A stretch of DNA of 64,000 nt from Cellulomonas edaphi (GCF_030362815.1 NZ_JAUCGR010000002.1:744001-808000), one strand, 5' to 3'. Shown: positions 15,369-23,962, counted from the first letter of the stretch. Translations and numbers: made by a program. The notes: a model not told the origin generated them from the letters alone.

Positions 15369-16840
15369 CGCTGCGCCCGCCACGCGTCGTACCTCGCGCG
15401 CCACGCCGCGTTCATCGGGAAGAGCCCGTCGACGGGATGCCCCGCCGCCACCTGCTGGGCGATCCACGCGTCCTCGTCCTCCTGCGCGAGGGCCGCGTCG
15501 ACCACCTCCTCGGCGAGGGCGGCGGGCAGGACGACCACCCCGTCGGCGTCACCCACCACGACGTCTCCCGGCTGCACGGTGGTGCCGCCGCACGCGACCG
15601 TGACGTCGGCCTCCCAGGGGACGTGCCGGCGGCCCAGCACGGCCGGATGGGCGCCCGCGCAGAACACGGGGATGCCGACCTCCGCGACGGCGTCCGCGTC
15701 CCGCACGCCGCCGTCGGTGACGATGCCTGCCGCGCCCCGGACGTGGGCACGCAGGGCCAGCACGTCGCCCAGGGTCGCCGCACCGGTCTCGCCGCGCGCG
15801 TCGATCACCAGCACCTCTCCGGACCCCAGGCCGTCGAAGGCGCGCTTCTGCGCGTTGTAGCCACCGCCGTGCCGCTCGACGAGGTCCTCCCGGTTCGGCA
15901 CGAGCCGCAGCGTGCGGGCGACGCCGACCATGCGGGCACCGGGCCGCAGCGGCCGCACGCCGTCGATCGAGACGTTGTCCAGGCCGCGCCGGCGCAGCTG
16001 CGCGGAGAGACCGGCCACGGGCGCCCGCAGCAGCTTCTCGTGCAGCTCGGGCGCCAGGGACGGACCCAGGCCCGCCGCGTCGCGCGAGCCCCAGGCCTCG
16101 CTCCGCTGCTGGTCGTCGGTCGACGGCAGGGAACCGAGCGCGGCGTCGAGCTCGACGGAGCCCTGGACGACGGTCGTCACGAGGCGACCGGTGCTCGGGC
16201 CGCCCGGCACGTCGACCTCCACCTCGACCACGTCGCCGGGCTGCACGACGCTCGAGCCGGCCGGGGTGCCCGTGAGGATGAGGTCGCCGGTCTCCAGCGT
16301 GAGGTGCTGGGAGAGGTCGGCGACCAGCTGCGCGGGCGAGAAGAGCATGCCCGCGGTCGTGTCGTCCTGGGCCAGGGCGCCGTTCACCCACGTCCGCACG
16401 CGCAGCCCGGTCGGGTCCACGGTGCGGGCGTCGAGCAGCCCGGGTCCGACCGGCGTGAAGCCGTCGCCGCCCTTGGACCGCAGGTTGGAGCCCCGGTCGT
16501 TCGCGCGCAGGTCGTACAGGCCGAGGTCGTTGGCTGCGGTCACCCAGCCCACGTGGTCCCACGCCTGCTCGATGGCCACGCGGCGCGCGGGGGTGCCGAT
16601 GACGAGCGCGATCTCCCCCTCGAACGCGAGCAGCTCGGTGCCGGCCGGCCGCTCGACCACCCCGCCGGAGGCCGCCACCGAGCTCGACGGCTTGAGGAAG
16701 TACGACGGGTGCGCGGGGCGCCGCCCGCGCTGGTCGGCGCGGGACACGTAGCTGAGGTGGACGGCGATGACCTTGCCGGGGCGGACCGGCAGCGCCATGA
16801 ACCGCCCGTCGCGCGTCGCCCTCGACTCGTCGCTGGTCAC
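15365..16840 (-). CDS. hpaG: Fusion of FAH-type isomerase/decarboxylase and RraA-like protein
   Basis: This is 491 residues from the GTG at 16840; an ATG at 16798 is the alternative. Residues ~1-235 are a fumarylacetoacetate-hydrolase fold: FEGEIALVIG (acidic metal ligands), GFTPVGP, LETGDLILTGTPAG. In the hpa pathway such a domain acts as 5-oxopent-3-ene-1,2,5-tricarboxylate decarboxylase and isomerase (HpaG). Residues ~260-491 are RraA-like: TDGGVRDADAV and VQPGDVVVGDADGVVVLP, the signature shared by HMG/CHA-type aldolases and oxaloacetate decarboxylases. The two parts are usually separate proteins. The C-terminal half may supply the beta-keto-acid decarboxylation. The gene overlaps the GntR regulator start and follows hpaD with a 44-bp gap containing a candidate promoter. 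Confidence 0.85.
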   Translation of the reverse strand: MTSDESRATRDGRFMALPVRPGKVIAVHLSYVSRADQRGRRPAHPSYFLKPSSSVAASGGVVERPAGTELLAFEGEIALVIGTPARRVAIEQAWDHVGWVTAANDLGLYDLRANDRGSNLRSKGGDGFTPVGPGLLDARTVDPTGLRVRTWVNGALAQDDTTAGMLFSPAQLVADLSQHLTLETGDLILTGTPAGSSVVQPGDVVEVEVDVPGGPSTGRLVTTVVQGSVELDAALGSLPSTDDQQRSEAWGSRDAAGLGPSLAPELHEKLLRAPVAGLSAQLRRRGLDNVSIDGVRPLRPGARMVGVARTLRLVPNREDLVERHGGGYNAQKRAFDGLGSGEVLVIDARGETGAATLGDVLALRAHVRGAAGIVTDGGVRDADAVAEVGIPVFCAGAHPAVLGRRHVPWEADVTVACGGTTVQPGDVVVGDADGVVVLPAALAEEVVDAALAQEDEDAWIAQQVAAGHPVDGLFPMNAAWRARYDAWRAQR

Positions 16841-16842
16841 CC

Positions 16843-16878
16843 GCGGATCGTATATTATTTGCGACAGCCGCAACAAGG
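16843..16878 (-). promoter_or_regulatory. Candidate promoter and GntR operator before the FAH-RraA gene
   Basis: Reading the minus strand, TTGTTG, an 18-base spacer and TACGAT fit -35/-10 elements. The -10 ends six bases before the GTG at 16840, so a transcript could begin at the start codon (leaderless). The spacer holds the inverted repeat TTGCG-GCTGT-CGCAA, and ATCGTATATTAT overlaps the -10, resembling GTATAC-type FCD-GntR sites. This A/T-rich patch stands out sharply in the G/C-rich cluster. Confidence 0.45.
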
Positions 16879-16884
16879 GCGGCC

Positions 16885-18021
16885 CTACAGCTGGTGACCG
16901 AGCTTGTACTCCCCCGCCTCCGTCTCCGCCTCCTGCGGGGGCCGGGTGTACGAGAAGCCGTCGGCCCCGATCGTCACCGCCATCTCGGAGTCCTCCTCGC
17001 GCGCCGCGAGCGGCTGGGGGTTGCCGTCGAGGTCGAGCACCAGCGACGCGTCCGTGTACCAGGACGGCACCACGGGGTTGCCCCACCAGTCCCGGCGCTG
17101 GTTGTCGTGCACGTCCCACGTGACCACGGGGTTGTCGGGGTCGCCCGTGTAGTAGTCCTGCGTGTAGATCTCGACCCGGTGGCCGTCGGGGTCGCGGAGG
17201 TAGAGGTAGAACGCGTTCGACACCCCGTGCCGGCCCGGACCGCGCTCGATCCGGTCGGACAGCCGCAGCGCACCGAGCTTGTCGCAGATGGCGATGATGT
17301 TGTGCTTCTCGTGCGTGGCGAACGCGACGTGGTGCATCCGCGGGCCGTCCCCGCCCGTCATCGCCGTGTCGTGCACGGTCGGCTTGCGACGCATCCACGC
17401 CGCGTAGACCGTGCCCTGCTCGTCCTGGATGTCCTCGGTGACGCGGAACCCGAGGTCCTCCATGTACCCGACCGCCCGGGGGACATCGGGCGTCACCTGG
17501 TTGAAGTGGTCCAGCCGCACGAGAGCCCCCGGGGTGTGCAGCTCGTACCGCCACGCGAGCCGCTCGACGTGCTCGACCTCGTGGAAGAACTCGTACGGGA
17601 AGCCCAGGGGGTCCTCGACGCGCACGGAGTCCCCGACGCCCCGGGTGTACCCCTCGCGGTTCCGCTCCACGCGGCAGCCGAGCTCGGAGTAGAAGGCGAC
17701 GGCCCGGTCGAGGTCCTCGGGCGCGCGCACCCGGTAGGAGAACGCCGCGACGGCCGCGACCGGGCCTTGCCGCAGCACCAGGTTGTGGTGGATGAACTCC
17801 TCGAGCGTGCGCAGGTAGACGACGTCCTCGTCCTCCTCGGTCACGACGAGCCCCAGCACGTCGACGTAGAAGTCCCGTGAGCGCCGCAGGTCGGTGACGA
17901 CGATCTCCATGTACGCGCAGCGCAGGACGTCCGGCGGCGCGGCGGTCGGCGTCGGGATCACCGCGCGGCTGGGCGGCAGGGCGTGGGTGGCGCCGTTGCC
18001 ACCCGTCGAGCTGGTGCTCAT
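16885..18021 (-). CDS. hpaD: Homoprotocatechuate (3,4-dihydroxyphenylacetate) 2,3-dioxygenase
   Basis: This is 378 residues. It is a vicinal-oxygen-chelate extradiol dioxygenase that opens 3,4-dihydroxyphenylacetate to 5-carboxymethyl-2-hydroxymuconate semialdehyde with Fe(II) or Mn(II). It resembles the Brevibacterium HPCD and Arthrobacter MndD enzymes. The three metal ligands of that group (H155, H214, E267) map here with a constant 17-residue offset to H172 (LDHFNQ), H231 (MHHVAF) and E284 (GHRVEIY). This offset is strong evidence for the assignment. The C-terminal extension with TWDVHDNQRRDWWGNPVVPSW is also typical. The ATG at 18021 has GAGGA 9 bases upstream. hpaE lies upstream, separated by 49 bp. 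Confidence 0.95.
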   Translation of the reverse strand: MSTSSTGGNGATHALPPSRAVIPTPTAAPPDVLRCAYMEIVVTDLRRSRDFYVDVLGLVVTEEDEDVVYLRTLEEFIHHNLVLRQGPVAAVAAFSYRVRAPEDLDRAVAFYSELGCRVERNREGYTRGVGDSVRVEDPLGFPYEFFHEVEHVERLAWRYELHTPGALVRLDHFNQVTPDVPRAVGYMEDLGFRVTEDIQDEQGTVYAAWMRRKPTVHDTAMTGGDGPRMHHVAFATHEKHNIIAICDKLGALRLSDRIERGPGRHGVSNAFYLYLRDPDGHRVEIYTQDYYTGDPDNPVVTWDVHDNQRRDWWGNPVVPSWYTDASLVLDLDGNPQPLAAREEDSEMAVTIGADGFSYTRPPQEAETEAGEYKLGHQL

Positions 18022-18030
18022 GTGCGGTCC

Positions 18031-18061
18031 TCGCTGTCGTCTGCCGTCGTCTGCCGTCGTC
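18031..18061. repeat. Three tandem 10-bp units between hpaE and hpaD
   Basis: The unit CTGCCGTCGT occurs twice perfectly (18041-18060) and once with one mismatch (18031-18040), filling most of the hpaE-hpaD spacer. It lies just upstream of the hpaD Shine-Dalgarno. It could be polymerase slippage with no role, or it could affect the relative translation of hpaD. Confidence 0.6.
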
Positions 18062-18070
18062 TGATGCGCG

Positions 18071-19612
18071 TCAGTGCGCTCCGGTACCACCCTTGCCGAA
18101 CGTCGGGTTGTGCGCGCCGCCGAGCGTGACGTGCACGGCCTGCTGGTGCGTGTAGAAGTCGATGGAGCGGTAGCCGCCCTCGTGGCCGAGGCCCGATGCC
18201 TTGACGCCTCCGAACGGGGTGCGCAGGTCGCGCACGTTGTTCGAGTTGAGCCACACCATCCCGGCCTCCACCGCCTGGGAGAAGGTGTGCGCCCGCACCA
18301 GGTCGTTGGTCCAGACGTACGCCGCGAGCCCGTACCGGGTCCCGTTGGCCAGCGCGAGGGCCTCCGCGTCGGTGTCGAACGGGGTGATCGCGACCACCGG
18401 GCCGAAGATCTCCTCCTGGAAGATCCGCGCGCTCGGCGGCACGTCCGCGAACACGGTCGGCGCGACGAAGTTCCCGGTGTCGAACCCGTCGGGACGCCCG
18501 CCCCCGGCGACGAGGCGGGCCTCGGCCTTGCCGATCTCGACGTAACGCATCACCTTGTCGTAGTGCTCGGGGTGCACGAGCGCACCGACCTCGGTGCGGG
18601 GGTCGTGCGGGTACCCGACCACCACGCGCGCCGCCTGCTCCGCGTACCGGCGGACGAACTCGTCGTACACCGGGCGCTCGACGAGGATGCGGCTGCCCGC
18701 CGTGCACCGCTCCCCGTTGAGCGAGAACACCCCGAAGATCGTCGCGTCGATGGCGGCCTCGAGGTCCGCGTCGGCGAAGACGACCGCCGGGGACTTCCCG
18801 CCCAGCTCCATCGACAGACCCTTGAGGTGCGGCGCGGCGTTGCCGAAGATGAGCTGCCCCGTGCTGCTCTCGCCGGTGAACGAGATGAGCGGGACGTCGG
18901 GATGCTTCACGAGCGCGTCGCCGGCCTCCTCGCCGAGTCCGTTCACGAGGTTGAAGACGCCCGCGGGGAGCCCGGCCTCCTCGAAGATCCCGGCCCACAG
19001 CGACGCCGACAGCGGCGTGAACTCGGCGGGCTTGAGCACCACCGTGTTGCCCGTGGCCAGCGCCGGACCGAGCTTCCACGACTCGAGCATGAACGGCGTG
19101 TTCCACGGCGTGATGAGCCCGGCGACGCCGATGGGCTTGCGGTTGACGTAGTTGAGCTGCCGCCCGGGCACCTTGAACGTGTCGTCGGCCTGCGCCACCA
19201 CGAGGTCGGCGAAGAACCTGAAGTTCTCTGCGGCCCGCCGGGCCTGGCCGAGCGCCTGCGTGATGGGCAGGCCCGAGTCGAACGACTCGAGCTCGGCGAG
19301 CCGCGCGTCCCGCGACTCGACGAGGTCAGCGATGCGGTGCAGCACGCGTGAGCGCTCGCGCGCCACCATCCGGGGCCACGGACCCTCCTCGAACGCCCGC
19401 CGTGCGGCGGAGACGGCGGCGTCGACGTCGGCCCGCTTGCCCGCCGCAGCGCGCAGGTAGGTGGCGTTGGTGACGGGGTCGAGAACGTCGAAGGTGTCCC
19501 CGTCGGCGGAGTCCACGAGGCGGCCGTCGATGTAGTGCTGGATGCGCGCCGGCAGGTCGGCGGGGACGTGGTGCCCCGCGGGCACGGCCGCACGGCCCGC
19601 GTCCATCGTCAT
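18071..19612 (-). CDS. hpaE: 5-carboxymethyl-2-hydroxymuconate semialdehyde dehydrogenase
   Basis: This is 513 residues, an aldehyde dehydrogenase superfamily member that oxidises the ring-cleavage semialdehyde with NAD. The catalytic Cys is C303 (NGERCTAG) and the general base is E269 (SMELGGKSP). The cofactor segments TPWNTPFML and FTGESSTGQLIFG, and the bridging EEIFGPVV, are present. The reading frame runs open far upstream into the GH43 gene, but the ATG at 19612 has AAGGAGG 5 bases before it and family homology starts there. It is first in the hpa gene order; hpaD follows. Substrate is inferred from the adjoining hpaD; as an isolated sequence it could be another semialdehyde dehydrogenase. 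Confidence 0.92.
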   Translation of the reverse strand: MTMDAGRAAVPAGHHVPADLPARIQHYIDGRLVDSADGDTFDVLDPVTNATYLRAAAGKRADVDAAVSAARRAFEEGPWPRMVARERSRVLHRIADLVESRDARLAELESFDSGLPITQALGQARRAAENFRFFADLVVAQADDTFKVPGRQLNYVNRKPIGVAGLITPWNTPFMLESWKLGPALATGNTVVLKPAEFTPLSASLWAGIFEEAGLPAGVFNLVNGLGEEAGDALVKHPDVPLISFTGESSTGQLIFGNAAPHLKGLSMELGGKSPAVVFADADLEAAIDATIFGVFSLNGERCTAGSRILVERPVYDEFVRRYAEQAARVVVGYPHDPRTEVGALVHPEHYDKVMRYVEIGKAEARLVAGGGRPDGFDTGNFVAPTVFADVPPSARIFQEEIFGPVVAITPFDTDAEALALANGTRYGLAAYVWTNDLVRAHTFSQAVEAGMVWLNSNNVRDLRTPFGGVKASGLGHEGGYRSIDFYTHQQAVHVTLGGAHNPTFGKGGTGAH

Positions 19613-19725
19613 CGATGCCTCCTTCGGCAGGTGGCAGGCGTGGCGAACGGCCGCCTCATCCCGCCCATGGCGTCGATCGTCATCCTCGCAGCCCAGGTGC
19701 GCATCTCGGCCGTGGGCACGCCGCC

Positions 19726-20715
19726 TCAGGGCACGACGGACAGCGAGCCGTCCTGCCCCCACCGCAGGGGCAGGCTGTGCATGCTGCGGTAGGTGTAGAG
19801 CTCGTCCCACGCGTGGAACACGAGCACGTCGCCGTCGGCGGTGCTGACCACGTCCTGGCCGCCCGGGCCGCGAAGGTCCCCTCCCGCGATCGCCGTCGAG
19901 AGCAGCGGGTCGGGCTGCTTGGTGTAGGGGCCGAGCAGCGCCGACGAGCGGGCGACTCCCGTCGCGTACGCGTCGCCGCCGTAGTCGTTCGCCGAGTACA
20001 GCAGCGCGTACTCGTCGTCGTGCCGCACCAGCACGGGCGCCTCGACGAGGTTCCCCTCCCACGGCTGATCCTGCGAGATCAGCCGGGTGGGCGTGCCGAC
20101 GAGTGCGAGCCCGTCATCGCGCAGCCGGGCGATCTCGATCCAGGTGTCCTTCCCGCAGCAGTTCCCGTCCGTCTTCCACAGCAGGTAGCGCGAGCCGTCG
20201 TCGTCCGTGAACGTGCTCGGGTCGATGGCACCGCCGTCGTCGACCGGGCAGACGAGCGGCGCGTCGGACGCCGGTGCGTAGGTGCCGTCGGCCCGCGCGC
20301 TGGTCGCCACGCCGATGCACTGGCGCCCGGACGCGGTGTCCTGCGCGGTGACGTACATGACCCAGGTGCCGTCCGCCCGCTGAGCGACGTCCGGCGCCCA
20401 GGTGCGACCCGTGCTCGCCCACGCCGGCAGCGCGGGGAGCGCGTCGCGGCGCTCCACGGTCCAGGTCGCCAGGTCCGCGCTCCGCGCCACCTGCACGTTC
20501 AGGCCGTTGCTCCCCGTCGCGAACGCCAGCCAGCCGTCCTCGGTGCGCACCACGTCGGGGTCGGGGAAGTTCTCGTCGATGAGCGCCGCCGCCGCGGAGT
20601 CACCGGTGGGGCTCGGCGGCGGCGACGCGTCGCCGGCCGCTCCGCACGCCGCCAGGGTGCCGGCGGTCAGCGCGGCCACGACGGCCACGACGGCTGCGCG
20701 CCAGGCGCGCGTCAC
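19726..20715 (-). CDS. GH43-type glycoside hydrolase lipoprotein
   Basis: This is 329 residues. A lipoprotein signal ends at the lipobox TLAAC (C24), so the enzyme should be tethered outside the membrane. The five-bladed GH43-like domain shows the three usual acids: base Asp in FPDPDVV (D52), Asp in GGAIDPSTF, and acid Glu in NLVEAPVL. GH43 members act on arabinose- or xylose-containing oligosaccharides and some on galactans; the specific linkage cannot be read here. The GTG overlaps the stop of the upstream permease gene (GTGA), so it is the last gene of the sugar ABC operon and probably trims the imported oligosaccharide. Confidence 0.88.
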   Translation of the reverse strand: MTRAWRAAVVAVVAALTAGTLAACGAAGDASPPPSPTGDSAAAALIDENFPDPDVVRTEDGWLAFATGSNGLNVQVARSADLATWTVERRDALPALPAWASTGRTWAPDVAQRADGTWVMYVTAQDTASGRQCIGVATSARADGTYAPASDAPLVCPVDDGGAIDPSTFTDDDGSRYLLWKTDGNCCGKDTWIEIARLRDDGLALVGTPTRLISQDQPWEGNLVEAPVLVRHDDEYALLYSANDYGGDAYATGVARSSALLGPYTKQPDPLLSTAIAGGDLRGPGGQDVVSTADGDVLVFHAWDELYTYRSMHSLPLRWGQDGSLSVVP

Positions 20716-21602
20716 CCCTTGACCGCCGCGCCGGTCACCGAGTCGACGATCTGCCGCTGCGCCACGGCGAACACCGCGAGCACCGGCACGGACGCGACCA
20801 CGGCCGCGGCCATGACGATCGCGAAGTGCGTGCGGTACGCGCCCTGCAGCATCGACAGGCCGGGCTGCAGCGTCATGTTCTCGGGCGAGAGAAGGACGTA
20901 GACCGGCCACAGGAAGTCGTTCCAGTTGTTGAGGAACGACAGCACCGCGAGGGTGGCCAGCGCGGGCCGCGCGAGCGGCAGCACGATCTGCAGGAAGATC
21001 CGCACGTCGCCCGCACCGTCGATGCGCGCGGCCTCCTCGATCTCGACCGGCAGGCCCACGAAGAACTGGCGCAGGAAGAAGATCCCGAACGCGCCGGCCG
21101 CACCGGGGACCGTGATGGCCAGGATGGTGTCGAGCCAGCCGAGGTTCTGCACGATGAGGTAGTTGGGGATCAGGAAGACGACCGGGGGCACCAGCAGCGT
21201 CGAGATGATGAGCCCGAACACCAGCCGCTTGCCGGCGAACTCCATCCGGGCGAGGGCGTACGCGCCCATCGACGCGGTCACGAGGATGAGCAGCGTCTGC
21301 AGCGTGGCAGCGGCGAACGAGTTCCACAGCCAGCGCAAGATCGGCTGCTGACCGCCCGCCAGCGTGCGGTACGCGTCGAGGGAGAACGGGCTCGGCAGCG
21401 AGTACGGGTGGCGGATGGCGTCGGCGTCCGTCTTGAACGACGTGACCAGCATCCACAGCAGGGGCAGCACGACGACGAGCGCGAGCGCGATCAGCATCGC
21501 GTACAGCACCCCGCGCGCGGTCAGGCGCCGCACGGACGGCCGGCGGCGGACGTCGGCGGTGGTGGTGGTGCCGGACGTGGTGGGCGTGGCGGTGGTGGTC
21601 AT
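20712..21602 (-). CDS. Sugar ABC transporter permease (MalG/UgpE type)
   Basis: This is 296 residues with six predicted membrane helices. The first follows a hydrophilic Thr-rich N-terminus (GVLYAMLIALALVVVLPLLW). The EAA loop that contacts the ATPase is EIEEAARIDGAGDVRIFLQIVLP. CUT1 family size and layout. ATG at 21602 overlaps the stop of the partner permease, and its own stop overlaps the GH43 start. No ATPase gene lies in the locus; CUT1 systems in Actinobacteria commonly share a housekeeping MsiK ATPase, which I infer here. Confidence 0.93.
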   Translation of the reverse strand: MTTTATPTTSGTTTTADVRRRPSVRRLTARGVLYAMLIALALVVVLPLLWMLVTSFKTDADAIRHPYSLPSPFSLDAYRTLAGGQQPILRWLWNSFAAATLQTLLILVTASMGAYALARMEFAGKRLVFGLIISTLLVPPVVFLIPNYLIVQNLGWLDTILAITVPGAAGAFGIFFLRQFFVGLPVEIEEAARIDGAGDVRIFLQIVLPLARPALATLAVLSFLNNWNDFLWPVYVLLSPENMTLQPGLSMLQGAYRTHFAIVMAAAVVASVPVLAVFAVAQRQIVDSVTGAAVKG

Positions 21603-22582
21603 CGGACGCCGCCCTTCTGGACGCGCTCGCGCTGCAGGCGGAAGTTGACGACGCTGACGACGGCGAGGAAGGCGAAGAGCAGGTAGCTCATCGCGGCCGC
21701 GGGCGCCATGTTGTTCTGCGACAGGCCCTGGTCGGCGATGTACATGATCGCGGTGCGGGTCTCGTTGCCCGGACCCCCGGCGGTCAGCAGGTAGGACTGG
21801 CCGAACATGTTGGCCGAGGCCAGCACCGTGGTGGTGGTGATGAACAGCATCACCGGGCGCAGGCCGGGCAGCGTCACGTTGAAGAACGAACGCACGGCAC
21901 CCGCGCCGTCGAGGGCTGCCGCCTCGTAGAGCTCGCTGTTGATGCCCTTGAGCCCGGCCAGGAAGATCACGGTGTTGAGGCCGGACGTCCACCACACCGT
22001 GACGCCCACCAGGGACACCCACACCCAGGGGACGTCGACGGTCCAGGGCACGTCGGAACTGATACCGATCGTGTGCAGCAGGTGGTTCAGGACGCCGGAC
22101 TGCGTGTCGAGCACGTAGCCCCAGATGAGCCCGACCACCGCGACACCCAGCACGTACGGCGCGAAGAAGACGGTGCGAAACGTGCTGGCGGCACGGATCT
22201 TCTGGTTGAGCAGCACCGCCACGAGGAGCGGCACCACCACGAGGAACGGCACGCTCGCGACGACGAAGATCGCCGTGGCGCGCATCGAGCTCCAGAAGTC
22301 GCCCGACGTGGTGGAGTCCGACGAGAACAGGTCCGTGTAGTTGCGCAGGCCGACGAAGTGCTGGACGTCCCGGAACGGGCTCCAGTCGGTGAAGCTGATC
22401 CACAGCCCGTACACCGCCGGCGCGAGCACGAACCCCACGAACAGGACGAGGAACGGCGCGAGGAACAGGTAGGCGACCAGGGTCCGCCGTCGGCGCCTGA
22501 CCCGGTCCCCGGAGCGGCGGCCGCTCCCCCCGGCGCTCGCGCGCCGGGGGGAGGCGGCCACCGCGGTGGCGAACTCAGTCAC
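21599..22582 (-). CDS. Sugar ABC transporter permease (MalF/UgpA type)
   Basis: This is 327 residues with a basic N-terminus (RVRRRRR) and six membrane helices beginning LVAYLFLAPFLVLFVGFVLAP. The EAA loop reads ELYEAAALDGAGAVRSFFNVTLPG. It is the heterodimer partner of the downstream permease. The GTG start lies inside the end of the binding-protein gene (8-base overlap), and the stop overlaps the next ATG, so all four genes of this operon are translationally coupled. Confidence 0.93.
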   Translation of the reverse strand: MTEFATAVAASPRRASAGGSGRRSGDRVRRRRRTLVAYLFLAPFLVLFVGFVLAPAVYGLWISFTDWSPFRDVQHFVGLRNYTDLFSSDSTTSGDFWSSMRATAIFVVASVPFLVVVPLLVAVLLNQKIRAASTFRTVFFAPYVLGVAVVGLIWGYVLDTQSGVLNHLLHTIGISSDVPWTVDVPWVWVSLVGVTVWWTSGLNTVIFLAGLKGINSELYEAAALDGAGAVRSFFNVTLPGLRPVMLFITTTTVLASANMFGQSYLLTAGGPGNETRTAIMYIADQGLSQNNMAPAAAMSYLLFAFLAVVSVVNFRLQRERVQKGGVR

Positions 22583-23888
22583 CGTACTTGGCCCGGTTCT
22601 GCTCGAGGATCCGGTCCGCCTTCGCCTTGGCGTCGTCCAGCGCCGCCTTCGGGGACTTCTTGCCCGTGAGCGCCTCGTTGATCGCCGTCGTCACCAGGGC
22701 GTTCGCCTCGTTGATGCCGGGCGAGACCGTCTCGTAGTGCGCGTACGGCAGCTCCTCGATGAACGGCTTGAGGTTCGGGTACTTCTGCACGAGCGCCGGG
22801 TCGTCGCGGACGGTGTTGGCACCCGGCAGCTCCCCCGTCTCGGCCCAGCCGGCCGAGTTGTCGTTCATCCACTTGACGAAGGTCGCCGCGGCGGCGGTCT
22901 TGTTCTTGTCCTGACCCTTGTTGGCGGGGAAGACCCAGTGCGTCGAGCTGGACCACACGGCCTTCTCGTCGCCGATCTGCGGCACGGGCGCGGCCGCCCA
23001 CTCCAGCCCGTCGAACGCCGTGTTGGTGGTCTGCCACACGCCGTTCCAGTTGAACGCCGTGTCGCTGGCCAGCAGTGCCTTGATGTTCCCGTCCTGCGCG
23101 ACGTTGGCGGGGCTGTAGCCCTGGTCGATCAGCCCGCGCATCCAGCTCAGGGCCTTGACGCCGGCCTCGGAGTTGAAGGTGGCCTCGGTGACGTCCTTGT
23201 TGTACAGGTCGCCGCCGAACTGCCAGAGCAGGCTCTGGAACTCGAACGTGCCGGTGAAGACGTAGCCGTCCACCCACTCCCCCTTGACGCCCGCGTCCTT
23301 GAGCGCCTCGAGGGCCGCCTCGTAGGAGGCCTTGTCCGTGGGGATGTCGGAGAGGGACGCCTTGGCGAGCACCTCCTTGTTCACGTACAGGCCGAGGGGC
23401 GTGACGCTCCACGGGACCGCGTACTGAGCGCCCTTGTAGTTGCCCTTGTCGAAGACCCCGGGCGGGAAGTCCTCGGCCGTGTAGCCGAGGGACTTGACGA
23501 TGGCGTCGGACTTCAGCAGCAGGTTCTGCGCGGCGTAGGTGGCCAGGTCGTCGCCGTGAAGCACCGCGACGTCCGGACCCTTGCCGGCCTTGATGGCCAG
23601 CGGGAGCTTGGCCGCGATGTCCGCCCACTCCTGGGGGACGGCCTTGACGGCGATGTTCTTGTGCTCGGCGTTGAACTTGTCGATGAGCTGGGGCACCAGG
23701 GTCGGCGCGGCGCCTCCGGTCCAGCCGTGCCAGAAGGTGATGTCGACCTTGGGCCCGTCGTAGGTGCCGTTGCCGGACACCCCGCTGTCGTTGCCCGAGG
23801 TGGAACCGGAGCCGGAACATGCCGCGAGGCTGAGCGCCAGGACGGCGGCCAGGCCCGCACCGAGCCCTCTGGCCATTGACTTCCTCAT
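22575..23888 (-). CDS. Sugar ABC transporter substrate-binding lipoprotein
   Basis: This is 437 residues. The lipobox SLAAC places the modified Cys at residue 24; an N-terminal Gly/Ser linker is followed by a family 1 extracellular solute-binding fold (ITFWHGWTGG, FNAEHKNI, PDVAVLHGDDL, AFNWNGVWQT). It captures an oligosaccharide for the two permeases. The ATG at 23888 is chosen over an in-frame start 13 codons upstream because AAGGAG lies 8 bases before it and the signal peptide begins there. A LacI-type operator overlaps the putative promoter about 75 bp upstream. Ligand is not deducible; the GH43 and GH2 partners suggest plant-type oligosaccharides. Confidence 0.93.
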   Translation of the reverse strand: MRKSMARGLGAGLAAVLALSLAACSGSGSTSGNDSGVSGNGTYDGPKVDITFWHGWTGGAAPTLVPQLIDKFNAEHKNIAVKAVPQEWADIAAKLPLAIKAGKGPDVAVLHGDDLATYAAQNLLLKSDAIVKSLGYTAEDFPPGVFDKGNYKGAQYAVPWSVTPLGLYVNKEVLAKASLSDIPTDKASYEAALEALKDAGVKGEWVDGYVFTGTFEFQSLLWQFGGDLYNKDVTEATFNSEAGVKALSWMRGLIDQGYSPANVAQDGNIKALLASDTAFNWNGVWQTTNTAFDGLEWAAAPVPQIGDEKAVWSSSTHWVFPANKGQDKNKTAAAATFVKWMNDNSAGWAETGELPGANTVRDDPALVQKYPNLKPFIEELPYAHYETVSPGINEANALVTTAINEALTGKKSPKAALDDAKAKADRILEQNRAKYGD

Positions 23889-23962
23889 GCGAACTCTCCT
23901 TTGAGTCTCGAGACGGCCGAAGGGCACGACCGCGGCCGCGTCAACGCGACCCTGATCCAGAA

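Noticed and set aside
16841..17554. Upstream extension of the FAH-RraA frame through hpaD
   Set aside because: The added residues are antisense/out-of-frame text of hpaD; FAH homology begins near 16798 and a promoter-like patch precedes 16840.
19613..20062. Upstream extension of the hpaE frame into the GH43 gene
   Set aside because: Arg-rich non-protein text; AAGGAGG before the ATG at 19612 fixes the start.
20712..22403. One long frame spanning both permease genes
   Set aside because: The upstream half is a different frame of the MalF-like gene; ATG 21602 and the ATGA overlap define two proteins.
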